Shown here: positions 15,644-24,788 of the stretch, piece after piece
Layout: every line of letters begins with the position of its first letter
How positions within the stretch are numbered: the stretch's first letter is position 1
From: Hyphomicrobiales bacterium
GTDB taxonomy: Bacteria; Pseudomonadota; Alphaproteobacteria; Rhizobiales; Xanthobacteraceae
DNA: 64,000 bases
Assembly: GCA_017305535.1 (NCBI GenBank)
Contig: JAFKKN010000004.1
Location: forward strand, 62,001-126,000
Direction: 5' to 3'
Notes under the pieces: model-generated
Databases searched by the model: none
Seen by the model: the letters and a program-made list of their open reading frames with translations, nothing else
What the model was told of the DNA's origin: nothing
Position numbers and translations under genes: made by a program

Positions 15644-18058
15644 ATGTTGAAAGTCTATAGCTGCATCACGACCGCCCACGACATCAGGCTGGTGGGGCTC
15701 GCCGTCGTGATCTGCGGGTTGGCGTCATTCACCACCATCAGCCTGTTGCGCTACGCAGCCGCGACCAGGGACCAGATGCGCACCATCTGGATCAGCGTTG
15801 CCGCGATCTCCGGCGGCTTCGGTATCTGGGCGACGCACTTCATCGCGATGTTGGCGTTTACCCCTGGCGTCCCCAGCGGCTACAACATTTTCCTGACCAT
15901 CGTGTCGCTGCTAGCCGCCGTGCTTTTGTGTGGCGGAGGTTTTGCCATCGCGCTCAACAGAACCTCGCGCGCGATGCCGTGGATCGGCGGCGCGGTTGTC
16001 GGCGGCGGCATCGCCACGATGCATTACCTCGGCATGGCGGCATTTGAAATTCAGGGCATCATCCTGTGGGATCTGCCGATGGTCGCCGCTTCCATCGCGC
16101 TTGGCGGGTTGATCGGCGCGGCCGCGTTGCCCGTCGGGCTCCACAAACGACCCGTCACATGGAGATATTACGGCACGGTGCTGCTGACGCTGGCGATCGC
16201 AAGCCACCACTTCACCGCGATGGCCGCGGCATCGATCCTTCCCGATCCGAGCCTCGACATTCCATCGTCGGCGTTGCCGACCGGTCTGCTCGCCGTCGGC
16301 GTCGCGCTGGTCAGCGCAACCATTATCTTCCTCGCGCTCGCCGGCGTGTCGCTCGACCTCAAGGAGCGCAAGCGAAGTCAACTCGAAGCCAGTCGAATCC
16401 AGGGCCTCGCGGACGCCGCCGTCGAGGGCCTCGTGCTATGCGACGGCAATGCGATCGTGACCATCAACAAGAGTTTTGCCGCACTGATGGGCCTCAATGC
16501 ATCCGGTGCAGCACCGCAACAGCTCGACGACTGCTTTCCTGATCTGGCGGCGCGTCTCGCGGCGGCGCCCTCTCCCGACGCACCGCTGGAAACCGGCCTG
16601 CGTCAACAGGACGGCCGAACGATTCCGGTCGAGATCCTTCACCGCACCATGGACTATAATGGACGGTCACATCAGGTCATTGCGGTCCGCGATCTGCGCG
16701 CGCGCAAGGAAGCCGAACGGCACATCCGCTATCTCGCCCATCACGACGCCCTGACCACGTTGCCTAATCGCAGCTCCTTCAACAACAAACTCGATCAGGC
16801 GATCGCGCAGGCGAATGCAACCGGTCGCAAGCTCGCCGTGCTTTGCCTCGATCTCGACCGCTTCAAGGAAGTGAACGACCTGTTCGGCCATGCGGCCGGC
16901 GACCGCGTGCTGCAAACCGTCGCAAAACGAACCAGCGCCTTGCTGGACGACGATTGCATGATGGCGCGTCTCGGCGGCGATGAATTCGCGATCCTGATGC
17001 CAGGGATCAATCATGCCTCGGCCGCGGGCCGGCTGGCGGAAACCATCCTGGCCTCGCTGCAAGTGGTCGACGACGGCTCGGATATCGACCACATTTCATG
17101 CAGCATCGGCATCGCCGTCTATCCCGACGACGCATTTCTGCGCGAGACGCTGCTCGGCCATGCCGATACCGCGCTCTATCGCGCCAAGACCGATGGCCGC
17201 GCCACATATCGCTTCTTCGAAGCCAGGATGGGCGCGGAGGTTCGCGCCCGCCGCGAACTCGAACACGATCTGCGGCTGGCGATTCCGCGCGGCGAGTTCT
17301 CGCTGGCGTTCCAGCCACAAACCGACATTCAAACCAACGAGGTGACAGGTTTCGAAGCCCTGCTGCGCTGGCAGCATCCCGAGCGCGGCGCGGTTTCACC
17401 AGCGATCTTCATTCCGATCGCGGAAGAAACCGGGTCGATCCTCGACATCGGAATCTGGGTGCTGCGCGAATCATGCCGCGAAGCGGCGCGATGGAGTAAT
17501 CCGCTCTCGATCGCCGTCAACGTCTCCGTCGTCCAACTGCACAACGCCGATTTTGTCCCAACCGTGCACCAGATTCTTCTGGAAACAGGACTAAAACCAA
17601 GCCGGCTTGAACTTGAAATCACCGAGACGGCGCTGGTGCGCGATCTCAACCGCGCGCTGACGACCTTGCGGCAACTCAAGGCGCTGGGCGTTCGCATCGC
17701 GATGGACGACTTCGGCACCGGTTACTCGTCGCTGTCCAACCTGCGCGCGTTTCCGTTCGACAAGATCAAGATCGACAGCTCGTTCGTCAAATCGGTCGAT
17801 GCCAGCGCCTCGGCGGCAACCATCGTCCGCGCGGTGCTCGGGCTCGGTCGCGGACTGGGCCTGCCGGTGCTGGCCGAAGGCGTCGAGACCAGCGAGGAAT
17901 TGCACTTCCTGCGAAACGAAGGCTGTGGCGCGGTGCAGGGCTATCTGCTCGGCCGGCCATCGGACATCGCGACGTTCCACGATGTCATCCACGACGATCC
18001 GAGCCCTACGACAGAAAGCGACACCGAAGACGAACTGCCCGTCGCCAGGGTCGCGTGA
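15644..18058 (+). CDS. MHYT-PAS-GGDEF-EAL protein (cyclic-di-GMP turnover)
   Basis: 804-residue membrane protein that probably senses through its membrane domain and makes or degrades cyclic-di-GMP. Residues 1-240 form an MHYT sensor with its three signatures (WATHFIAMLA 62-71, ATMHYLGMAA 124-133, SHHFTAMAAA 187-196), thought to bind a metal. A PAS-like segment covers about 250-355. The GGDEF domain has an intact GGDEF at 444-448. The EAL domain begins near 545 with EALLRW at 571-576 and DDFGTGYSSL further on. No RxxD inhibitory site is seen just before GGDEF. Both catalytic motifs are intact, so either activity is possible. Confidence 0.94.
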   Translation: MLKVYSCITTAHDIRLVGLAVVICGLASFTTISLLRYAAATRDQMRTIWISVAAISGGFGIWATHFIAMLAFTPGVPSGYNIFLTIVSLLAAVLLCGGGFAIALNRTSRAMPWIGGAVVGGGIATMHYLGMAAFEIQGIILWDLPMVAASIALGGLIGAAALPVGLHKRPVTWRYYGTVLLTLAIASHHFTAMAAASILPDPSLDIPSSALPTGLLAVGVALVSATIIFLALAGVSLDLKERKRSQLEASRIQGLADAAVEGLVLCDGNAIVTINKSFAALMGLNASGAAPQQLDDCFPDLAARLAAAPSPDAPLETGLRQQDGRTIPVEILHRTMDYNGRSHQVIAVRDLRARKEAERHIRYLAHHDALTTLPNRSSFNNKLDQAIAQANATGRKLAVLCLDLDRFKEVNDLFGHAAGDRVLQTVAKRTSALLDDDCMMARLGGDEFAILMPGINHASAAGRLAETILASLQVVDDGSDIDHISCSIGIAVYPDDAFLRETLLGHADTALYRAKTDGRATYRFFEARMGAEVRARRELEHDLRLAIPRGEFSLAFQPQTDIQTNEVTGFEALLRWQHPERGAVSPAIFIPIAEETGSILDIGIWVLRESCREAARWSNPLSIAVNVSVVQLHNADFVPTVHQILLETGLKPSRLELEITETALVRDLNRALTTLRQLKALGVRIAMDDFGTGYSSLSNLRAFPFDKIKIDSSFVKSVDASASAATIVRAVLGLGRGLGLPVLAEGVETSEELHFLRNEGCGAVQGYLLGRPSDIATFHDVIHDDPSPTTESDTEDELPVARVA

Positions 18059-18130
18059 GCGTCGAGGCGCGGTGAGCGCTTCTGATCGAAGCGCCAGCGC
18101 TTGATTTAGCCTCACACACACTGCAAACAC

Positions 18131-18156
18131 AAAAAACGCGCGACATGCGCGCGTTT
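18131..18156 (-). terminator. Rho-independent terminator of the parA-like gene
   Basis: Stem AAACGCGCG/CGCGCGTTT with a 5-nt loop. On the minus strand it is followed by TTTTTT. It lies 26 bp after the parA-like stop and also faces the end of the GGDEF/EAL gene. Confidence 0.88.
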
Positions 18157-18181
18157 GAAGCTCGATGGCTGCGGCGTACGG

Positions 18182-18862
18182 TTACGCCGCCTGCTTGTGC
18201 ATTGCGCCGTTGGCGGATGCGCTGCCGCGAATGGCCTTGACCGAGCGATCGATCGCAGACCACAACCGGCTGATCTCGGATGCAGCGCGTCCCTCGGAAT
18301 AGTATTCCTGAGCACCTTCGCCGTGTGCCAGCGCCAGCAGCAGATCGGCACGGTTGGTGACCTGTCCGCTCCACACCGGAGCCCGGAATTTCGCCAGCGC
18401 TTCGCGTGCGATGGTCACGATCGGGCTTTCTGAGCCTTCACGCAGCGCCGGCGCACCGTTCATCACCACGGCATAGGGTTTGCGCGCCGAACGACAGGTC
18501 TGGATGGTTTCCTGCACGGCATTGACGTCGAACACGCCGGGCCGGGCCGGAATGATCACCATCGTCGCGTTACGAACGGCGTCATCGACCACGGCAGACA
18601 TATTCGGCGGCGTATCGATAAACACCCACTCGTAACCATCACGTTTGGCGGCGGCGACAATCTCGCTCACCGAACGAGTAGCGGTTTTCAGCGGCGGCTC
18701 GTTGGTGCCGCGCAGCTTGTGCCAGAGCGTCAACGATCCCTGCGGATCGGCATCGACAAGAAGACATGGGCGCGACGGTTTATGGACGTGCGCCGCAAGA
18801 TGAGCCGTCAGGGTGCTTTTCCCCGAGCCTCCCTTGCGTGATGCAAAAACAATAACGTTCAT
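18182..18862 (-). CDS. ParA-family ATPase (orphan)
   Basis: 226 residues with deviant Walker A RKGGSGKSTLTAHLAA (9-24), Walker A' DADPQGSLTLW and Walker B WVFIDTPP. A ParA/MinD-type positioning ATPase. No ParB gene or parS-like repeat is nearby, and the chromosomal parAB pair is usually elsewhere, so this is one of the orphan ParA proteins that position protein clusters or polar complexes. GGAGG precedes the ATG at 18862. Cargo cannot be read from the neighbourhood. Confidence 0.9.
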   Translation of the reverse strand: MNVIVFASRKGGSGKSTLTAHLAAHVHKPSRPCLLVDADPQGSLTLWHKLRGTNEPPLKTATRSVSEIVAAAKRDGYEWVFIDTPPNMSAVVDDAVRNATMVIIPARPGVFDVNAVQETIQTCRSARKPYAVVMNGAPALREGSESPIVTIAREALAKFRAPVWSGQVTNRADLLLALAHGEGAQEYYSEGRAASEISRLWSAIDRSVKAIRGSASANGAMHKQAA

Positions 18863-19025
18863 ACCTTGGCCTCCAGATTGACCCCAGGAGGCGAAAGTGA
18901 ATCAGGTTGCTGATTCGTTAAAGCGAAATTTGCGTTGCATGGCTTCGCGCATACTACATTTAGTCGGCAGGTGGGCCTTTCGAGTCACACCATGCGCTGC
19001 AACAGGCGGAGGATATTGCCCCGCT

Positions 19026-19340
19026 TCAGCTCATTTCGCCGCCGCGCGCACGCTGGCGCTCGCGCCACTTGCGCTCCATCCATCCCAGCAGACGAACGAT
19101 CGGCCCTTGCAGGAACGGGATATCCTGCGCGATCAGCATCAGGCCAAGCGGCAGCATCCAGAGTCCAAGCACCGGTAAAAAGCTGAGAATGCCGCCGATG
19201 ATCAGTAAAATCCCCAGCGGGATGCGAATTAATCGCGAAGACGGCTGACGCACCCAAGTGGAGAAACGCGCAAGCTTCGGCGGTAGTTTGCTTTCAAACC
19301 AGGCGAAGTGCCGGTCCAGTTCAGCTTGATGGTTCGTCAC
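19026..19340 (-). CDS. Small membrane protein
   Basis: 104 residues starting at a GTG (19340) with GAGG 5 nt upstream. An amphipathic N-terminus is followed by one long hydrophobic region (about 38-72, LIRIPLGILLIIGGILSFLP then GLWMLPLGLMLIAQDIPFL), probably two helices with a tight turn, and a basic tail WMERKWRERQRARG. It resembles small PGPGW-type transmembrane proteins, but the signature is not exact. Function unknown. Confidence 0.7.
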   Translation of the reverse strand: MTNHQAELDRHFAWFESKLPPKLARFSTWVRQPSSRLIRIPLGILLIIGGILSFLPVLGLWMLPLGLMLIAQDIPFLQGPIVRLLGWMERKWRERQRARGGEMS

Positions 19341-19529
19341 TCAGACCTCGCTGTTTTGCTCGATCATTCCGGGCAAAAACGACAACGCCAAGACACTTGG
19401 CCGACTAACAAGACACGTGGCCGACTGATAAGGGCAGCGCCTGACAACACATTTCCGCCGTAATTGGCCCACCCCGATCCATGTAACAGCCCTATCCTTC
19501 GCAACCGCATCCCGCGCGAGATAACCGAC

Positions 19530-19964
19530 ATGGCCTCGATCCGGTCCCTGACGATCTGCATTTTCGCCGCGCTGGCATGGTTGCCCGGCACGTCGCCGGT
19601 CGGCGCGCAGGAGGGCGCCATCGGTCTGCAAACGCCGTCCGGCAATATTCATTGCCAATACTTTGCCATCGATAAGCAGGCCACACTTCGTTGCGACATC
19701 GGCCAGATCGCGACGCGGCCACCGCGACCGGCGGATTGCGAACTCGATTGGGGCAGTGCCTTCGAGATATCGGCACGCGGCAACGATGCACAACGCATCT
19801 GCCATGGCGATACCGTGATGGACAAATCGCTTCCTGTGCTGGGCTACGGCGGGATTTGGCAACGCGGCGGCTTCACCTGCACCTCGGACCAAGGCGGCCT
19901 CACCTGCTTCAATGCCGATCGTCACGGCTTTTCGCTGTCGAAGGCCAGACAGGACATCTTCTGA
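19530..19964 (+). CDS. Exported DUF6636-like protein
   Basis: 144 residues with a cleavable signal peptide (hydrophobic 5-20, likely cut after PVGA). The mature part has the pattern LQTPSGNIHCQY, LRCDI, CELDWG, ICHGDT, FTCTSDQGGLTCFN: six or more cysteines expected to form disulfides in the periplasm, and PSGNI..C typical of DUF6636. Function unknown. Its start overlaps no neighbour, and a GCGAG motif precedes the ATG at 19530. Confidence 0.75.
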   Translation: MASIRSLTICIFAALAWLPGTSPVGAQEGAIGLQTPSGNIHCQYFAIDKQATLRCDIGQIATRPPRPADCELDWGSAFEISARGNDAQRICHGDTVMDKSLPVLGYGGIWQRGGFTCTSDQGGLTCFNADRHGFSLSKARQDIF

Positions 19965-20026
19965 CGCTCGTGCGTTGCAGCTCCGCACCTTGAGGATCCA
20001 GCGCACGCAGAAATCGATGCACGCAC

Positions 20027-20046
20027 CGCTCACACCCGTGTGAGCG
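20027..20046. terminator. Palindrome between two exported-protein genes
   Basis: CGCTCACAC-CC-GTGTGAGCG, a perfect 9-bp inverted repeat just upstream of the candidate EcfG promoter. It has no T-tract, so it could be an operator as well as a terminator. Confidence 0.35.
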
Positions 20047-20048
20047 AT

Positions 20049-20073
20049 GGAACGCGGCGCGCGATCGCCCGTT
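20049..20073 (+). promoter_or_regulatory. EcfG-type (general stress) promoter
   Basis: GGAAC (20049-20053), 16 bp, then CGTT (20070-20073): an exact match to the GGAAC-N16/17-CGTT consensus of alphaproteobacterial EcfG sigma factors. It lies about 36 bp before the ATG at 20109. Confidence 0.65.
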
Positions 20074-20108
20074 GTCGGGGCGCCCCCGATACTGAAGGAG
20101 ATTGCAGC

Positions 20109-20732
20109 ATGAAGACTATGTTCCTTGCCGCAGCAGCCGCGACGGCAATGCTCGTGGCCGCGCCCGCCATGGCCGCGCCCGCCGCGAAAGACAAGACCGC
20201 GCAATCCACGACAACGCAATCGGATACGGCTGCGCCGCCCGCTGCGGCCAAGCCAATGAAGAAACCGATGAAACACACATCGATCAAGCGGACGAAACCC
20301 GCGCATCACAAACATATGAGCCGCATGGACCAGCGACATTATGGCCGTATGGAACAACCACGCTACAGCCGCATGGATCAGCCGCGTTACGATCGCAGCG
20401 CGACCTATCGCGACGAGTGGAATCGGCCGATGAACAGCGGCTTCGCGCCGCTTGATTTCGCCGGCAATGTGGTTGGCGGCGCGGTCGGCACCGCAGGTGC
20501 GATTGCTGGTACAGCGGTCGGAACAGCCGGAGCGATCGCAACGGCGCCGTTCGGCGGCGGACCTTATGCGTATGAGCCCGAATACGCCTACAACGAAACT
20601 TACGACGCGCCGTACACTTACAACGGCACCGCGATGCTGGATTCGCGAAGTTACGCGGCCCGCAACGGCTTCGTCTGTCAGCCCGGCACCTGGTTCAAGA
20701 ACGCCAACGGCCAGCGACAGATTTGTCAGTAG
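20109..20732 (+). CDS. Exported Lys/His- and Tyr-rich repeat protein
   Basis: 207 residues. Signal peptide 1-22 (hydrophobic Ala-rich, ending AMAAPA). A basic linker follows (PMKKPMKHTSIKRTKPAHHK), then three tandem copies of RM(D/E)Q-xRY, a Gly/Ala-rich hydrophobic stretch (about 120-150, VVGGAVGTAGAIAGTAVGTA) that could insert in a membrane, a Tyr-rich part, and a C-terminal FVCQPGTWF...RQICQ with two cysteines. AAGGAG precedes the ATG. Similar stress-induced envelope proteins are common in Bradyrhizobium relatives. An EcfG-type promoter supports stress control. Function unknown. Confidence 0.75.
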   Translation: MKTMFLAAAAATAMLVAAPAMAAPAAKDKTAQSTTTQSDTAAPPAAAKPMKKPMKHTSIKRTKPAHHKHMSRMDQRHYGRMEQPRYSRMDQPRYDRSATYRDEWNRPMNSGFAPLDFAGNVVGGAVGTAGAIAGTAVGTAGAIATAPFGGGPYAYEPEYAYNETYDAPYTYNGTAMLDSRSYAARNGFVCQPGTWFKNANGQRQICQ

Positions 20733-20808
20733 CACGCATGGCGTAACTTCATGTCGTGCATGAGCGGCGCGCGCCGGTCAACGACGGCAGGCGCGCGCCG
20801 TGCCGCGA

Positions 20809-21519
20809 TCAGCTCAGCCAGCTGATCTTGCCGGTCGCAAGATCGTGCATCGCCCCGACGATTTTCAGATCGCCCGCCGCGACCAGTTGTTTCATGACCG
20901 GGCTTTTCGCGGTCAGTTCGGCCACCGCCATTCGCACATTGGTTTCGGCGACGGCCTGAACGAAAGCGGCGTTCTTCGAGGTTCGCTCGCCACTCGTCTT
21001 CGTGGCTTTCACCGCCGGCCGGATGTTGGCGAGCGTTGCCGTCAGGTTACCGAGCTTGGCGTTGTCGATCGCACCCTTCACCGCGCCGCATTCGTTGTGA
21101 CCAAGCACCACGATGGCGCGCGTCCCGGTAATCTTGGTCGCAAACTCCAGACTGCCGATGATGTCGGTGTTGACGAAATTGCCCGCGACGCGTGCACAGA
21201 AGATATCACCGATGCGCTGATCGAACACCAGTTCGGGCGGAACGCGGGAATCAATGCAGCCGACCACCGACGCGAACGGCGCCTGCCCCTTTGCCGTTTC
21301 CTTCGCCTGCTTGATCAGATCGCAGTTGACGGTGTGACCACCGACGAAGCGCTCGTTGCCGGCTTTCAGCCGGGCCAACGCATCCGCGGGTGACGTCGCA
21401 CGCTGACTATCCTTGGTCATCACCGCGCAGGCCGCAGGCTCCGCCTCAGCGCGTGTCGCCACGAAACCCGACCACAAAGCGGCTGACGCGCAGCCACAAA
21501 AGGCACGACGGCTTAACAT
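20809..21519 (-). CDS. Beta-class carbonic anhydrase with Tat-like signal
   Basis: Hydrates CO2 to bicarbonate. From the ATG at 21519 (GGGAG 7 nt upstream) the protein is 236 residues. The N-terminus LSRRAFCGCASAALWSGFV resembles a twin-arginine signal, so the enzyme is probably exported folded. Zinc-site residues are all present: Cys88-Ile-Asp90-Ser-Arg92 and His141-Asn-Glu-Cys144. LKAGNERFVGG is the usual N-terminal family motif. Beta-type enzymes are usually cytosolic; periplasmic ones may aid CO2/bicarbonate capture or pH control. Confidence 0.92.
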   Translation of the reverse strand: MLSRRAFCGCASAALWSGFVATRAEAEPAACAVMTKDSQRATSPADALARLKAGNERFVGGHTVNCDLIKQAKETAKGQAPFASVVGCIDSRVPPELVFDQRIGDIFCARVAGNFVNTDIIGSLEFATKITGTRAIVVLGHNECGAVKGAIDNAKLGNLTATLANIRPAVKATKTSGERTSKNAAFVQAVAETNVRMAVAELTAKSPVMKQLVAAGDLKIVGAMHDLATGKISWLS

Positions 21520-21641
21520 CTCACAACTCCCTGAATCGCGTTTCCTCAGACGGCAGGCCATGCCGCCGCGCGCCCCCGCGCGTGCGGTATCATCGGGTGG
21601 AATTAGTTAAGGATCCTCTCCGAGGGCCGCGAGACTTCGAA

Positions 21642-23150
21642 CTAATCGCCGCCGCCGTCGCTGGCCAACACGCCACGCATCGCCGCGGCCCAGCCCTTCA
21701 GCTTTCGCGTGCGTGTGGCAGCGCTCATGTTCGGCTTGAAGCGACGCTCAAGCCGCCAGTTGTCGGCGAACCGCGCGGGCTCGGGATAGACGCCGGCGCC
21801 GAGCCCGGCGAGATAGGCCGCGCCCAAGGCGGTGGTCTCCTGAATCACCGGGCGATCGACCGGCGCGTCGAGCAGATCGGCGAGCCGCTGCATGGTCCAG
21901 TCCGACACCGCCATGCCGCCATCAACCCGCAGCACGGTGTTGGCATCAGCCGCACCCGGCCAGTCGGCACGCATCGCCGCCCACAGATCGTAGGTCTGGT
22001 AACAGACGCTTTCCAACGCCGCGTGCGCGAATTCGGCAGGGCCGGTGTTGCGCGTCAGGCCGAACAGGCCGCCGCGCACGCGCGGATTCCAGTACGGCGC
22101 GCCAAGCCCGACAAAGGCCGGCACCAGATACACCGATTGCGCCGGGTCTGAACGATCCGCCAGCGGCCCGGTCTCGGCGGCATTGGCGATGATCTTCAGC
22201 CCGTCACGCAGCCATTGCACCGCGGAGCCGGCGACGAAGATCGAACCCTCGAGCGCATAGGTGCGTTGACCGTTCAACTGATAGGCGATGGTGGTGAGCA
22301 GCTTGTTGTTCGATGTCACTGCCGTGGTGCCGGTGTTGAGCAGCGCGAAGCAACCGGTGCCGTAAGTCGATTTCATCATGCCCGGCGCGAAGCAGGCCTG
22401 CCCGATGGTCGCCGCCTGCTGATCGCCGGCGACGCCGCGAATAGCAATGCCACCACCGAACAAATCGACCGCGCTGTCGCCGAAGTGCGCCGAGGAATCC
22501 TTGACCTCCGGCAGCATCGAGCGCGGCACCCGCAGGATTTGCAGCAGCGCGTCGTCCCACTCGCCGGTATGAATGTTGAACAACAGCGTGCGCGAGGCGT
22601 TGGTGGCGTCGGTGGCGTGCACCTTGCCACCGGTGAGCCGCCACAACAGATAGGAATCCACCGTGCCGAACAGCAGTTCGCCGCGTTCGGCGCGAGCCCG
22701 CGCGCCGGGCACGTGATCGAGAATCCACGCCACCTTTGTGCCGGAAAAATACGGATCGATGATCAGCCCGGTGCGCGATGTGATCTCCGGCTCATGACCG
22801 TCGGCCTTGAGTTGCGCGCAGACGTCCGCCGTGCGGCGATCCTGCCAGACGATGGCGCGATGCACCGCGCGACCGGTGGCGCGATCCCACACCACCGTGG
22901 TCTCGCGCTGATTGGTGATGCCGATGGCCGCGATGTCGACCGCCGTCACGTCGGCCTTCCGCATTGCTTCGCGGCAGGTCGCGAGCGTCGATTGCCAGAT
23001 GTCGTCGGGCTCGTGTTCGACCCAACCCGACGCCGGGAAATGCTGCGGGAATTCCTGCTGGGCAACGGCCGCGATCGAGGTATCGGCGCGAAACACGATG
23101 GCGCGTGACGACGTGGTACCCTGATCAATCGCGAGGATATGAGACGACAT
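21642..23150 (-). CDS. glpK: Glycerol kinase
   Basis: Phosphorylates glycerol to glycerol 3-phosphate in the cytosol. FGGY family, 502 residues from the ATG at 23150. Visible are the phosphate-binding [12 protein letters not shown] at the N-terminus, GITNQRET, the FGGY signature region around [15 protein letters not shown], and [15 protein letters not shown] near the adenine site. No glpF or glpD is adjacent. The upstream in-frame extension to 23333 is not family-like and is rejected. Confidence 0.96.
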   Translation of the reverse strand: MSSHILAIDQGTTSSRAIVFRADTSIAAVAQQEFPQHFPASGWVEHEPDDIWQSTLATCREAMRKADVTAVDIAAIGITNQRETTVVWDRATGRAVHRAIVWQDRRTADVCAQLKADGHEPEITSRTGLIIDPYFSGTKVAWILDHVPGARARAERGELLFGTVDSYLLWRLTGGKVHATDATNASRTLLFNIHTGEWDDALLQILRVPRSMLPEVKDSSAHFGDSAVDLFGGGIAIRGVAGDQQAATIGQACFAPGMMKSTYGTGCFALLNTGTTAVTSNNKLLTTIAYQLNGQRTYALEGSIFVAGSAVQWLRDGLKIIANAAETGPLADRSDPAQSVYLVPAFVGLGAPYWNPRVRGGLFGLTRNTGPAEFAHAALESVCYQTYDLWAAMRADWPGAADANTVLRVDGGMAVSDWTMQRLADLLDAPVDRPVIQETTALGAAYLAGLGAGVYPEPARFADNWRLERRFKPNMSAATRTRKLKGWAAAMRGVLASDGGGD

Positions 23151-23320
23151 GCGGCGTTTTCCGGTTACGATGCTTGCAGTCCAAAGCAACCGGATTGCGC
23201 GTCCAAGGTCAATATGCGGCAGCCACGCCCCATATGGGACCATTCCGTGGCCGGCGGAACGATTTGCGCGGCATTTGTTTATTCCTCTTCGGGGCCGCAC
23301 AACAACCAGGAGGTTCTTCC

Positions 23321-23710
23321 ATGGCACTGACAAAGATCGTCCTGGCAGGAGCCATGCTCACCGCACTCGGTTCTGTCACGCTGGCTCAGGGGACACCGCC
23401 GCTCAAGGAGACGCCGCCCCCATCATCAGAAATGCAGACCGGTGTGGTGAGGATCGTCAATCGGCTGAATGGAACGGTCGTGATCGAACCGACCAAGGAC
23501 AGCGCCAAAAACGCCAATCCGGACGCCGCCGCCGCGAAAGCCGCAGCCGAGAAAGCCGCTGCTGAAAAGGCTGCCGCCGAGGAAGCTTCCGCCGAACGTT
23601 GGAAGATCAAGCGTGAGCTGATCGATGGCGTGCATGCTGGCGACAAGGTCAAGTTTTCCGTCAGTGAGACCAACGGCACCAAGACCATCACAAAGATCGA
23701 AGCCGATTAG
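23321..23710 (+). CDS. Small exported protein, CusF-like fold with Ala/Lys/Glu insert
   Basis: 129 residues with an excellent Shine-Dalgarno (AGGAGG) before the ATG at 23321. Signal peptide 1-22 (cut near TLAQ). The segment [20 protein letters not shown] and, later, [19 protein letters not shown] are laid out as in CusF/copper-binding small beta-barrels. The Trp, Met and His copper ligands of CusF are not evident, and the two halves are split by a helical [15 protein letters not shown] repeat. Binding of metal is therefore doubtful. It is divergent from glpK. Confidence 0.65.
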   Translation: MALTKIVLAGAMLTALGSVTLAQGTPPLKETPPPSSEMQTGVVRIVNRLNGTVVIEPTKDSAKNANPDAAAAKAAAEKAAAEKAAAEEASAERWKIKRELIDGVHAGDKVKFSVSETNGTKTITKIEAD

Positions 23711-23732
23711 GTGGCGGAGTGAGAGCCGTTGC

Positions 23733-23760
23733 CGTCATTGCGAGCGAAGCGAAGCAATGG
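23733..23760. repeat. Palindromic repeat, family B (half element)
   Basis: CGTCATTGCGAGCGAAGCGAAGCAAT, one arm of the element seen complete at 47534-47618. Located after the small exported-protein gene. Confidence 0.6.
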
Positions 23761-23793
23761 CGGAATAGGAGACACCTCCGCTCAGGAAAACAT

Positions 23794-24567
23794 CTACACC
23801 GACGCCGTCGTCACGCCGCCGTCTATGACGATGGTTTGCCCGGTCATGAAGGTGGATGCGTCGGAGCCGAGATAAGCCACCGCGCCCGCGATCTCGTGCG
23901 GTTCGCCGATGCGGCGCAGCGGCGTGGTCGCGGTGCGGCGCTTGAGCAGAGCCTCGTCTTCCCACAACGCACGGGCGAAGTCGGTTTTCACCAGACCCGG
24001 CGCGATGCAATTGACGCGCACGCCCTTCGGGCCCCATTCCCCGGCAAGGCTGCGGCAGAGCGCGAAGTCCGCCGCTTTCGAAATGCCGTAAGCGCCGATC
24101 ACCGTCGAGCCGCGCAGGCCGCCGATCGACGAGATGATTACCACCGAACCATTACCGCGCTCCGCCATCTGCGGGATCGCCCGCGCGCAGAGCCAGATGT
24201 TGCTCTTGACGTTGGAGCCCATGATCTTGTCGAAGGCTTCGTCGGTGATGTCGAGCAGCGGGCCGTAATAGGGATTCACCGCCGCGTTGCAGACCAGGAT
24301 ATCGATCTTGCCATAGTGCCTGGTCGCACCGTCGATTAGCCCCTCGACCTCGTTCCGCCGCGAGATGTTGCAGGGAATGACCAGCGCGTCGCCGCCGGCC
24401 TCGCGAATGCCCTTGGCGACCTCCTCGCAGGCATCGGCCTTGCGGCTCGACACCACCACCTTCGCACCCATCTTCGCCAGCAGTTCGGCCGACGCGCGCC
24501 CAATGCCGCGGCTGGAGCCGGTGACGACGGCAACTTTTCCGGAGAGATCGAAGGGTGTGTTCTGCAT
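23794..24567 (-). CDS. Short-chain dehydrogenase/reductase at the end of the pim operon
   Basis: 257 residues, classical SDR: TGSSRGIG (17-24), NAAV, catalytic Ser147, Tyr160 and Lys164. From the ATG at 24567 with AGGAA 8 nt upstream. Probably a 3-oxoacyl/3-hydroxyacyl reductase acting on CoA or carbonyl intermediates. It occupies the last position of the pimF-A-B-C-D operon, where I recall the Rhodopseudomonas operon having pimE (enoyl-CoA hydratase). PimF already has hydratase and dehydrogenase domains, so this enzyme may be an accessory. Separated from pimD by a repeat. Confidence 0.88.
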   Translation of the reverse strand: MQNTPFDLSGKVAVVTGSSRGIGRASAELLAKMGAKVVVSSRKADACEEVAKGIREAGGDALVIPCNISRRNEVEGLIDGATRHYGKIDILVCNAAVNPYYGPLLDITDEAFDKIMGSNVKSNIWLCARAIPQMAERGNGSVVIISSIGGLRGSTVIGAYGISKAADFALCRSLAGEWGPKGVRVNCIAPGLVKTDFARALWEDEALLKRRTATTPLRRIGEPHEIAGAVAYLGSDASTFMTGQTIVIDGGVTTASV

Positions 24568-24610
24568 GGCGGCGTTCCTGCTTTTTGTGCTGGCCTTCAA
24601 CTCACACCAG

Positions 24611-24741
24611 CGTCATACGCAGGCTTGACCCGCGTATCCATCATTTCAAAATGATAGATTGCCGGGTCAAGCCCGGCAATGACGCCTTTCATTACTGCTC
24701 CGCCTAAAACGTGGATGGCCGGGACAAGCCCGGCCATGACG
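24611..24741. repeat. Palindromic repeat, family A (two units) in the pim operon
   Basis: Unit one: CGTCATACGCAGGCTTGACC to GGGTCAAGCCCGGCAATGACG. Unit two: ACGTGGATGGCCGGGACAAG to CCGGCCATGACG. It fills the pimD-SDR junction. Confidence 0.8.
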
Positions 24742-24788
24742 CAGTCCGTGTAAGTGAGGGTGTGACCAACACAGCCCTCATGGCGCTA

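Noticed and set aside
18182-18862. ParA-like gene as part of a plasmid or genomic-island partition locus
   Set aside because: No ParB gene, no parS-like repeats, no integrase or replication gene nearby, and base composition is like the neighbours.
23256-23280. Second EcfG-like promoter (GGAAC) before the small exported-protein gene
   Set aside because: The downstream element reads GTTT or TGTT with imperfect spacing, so the match is too weak to list.
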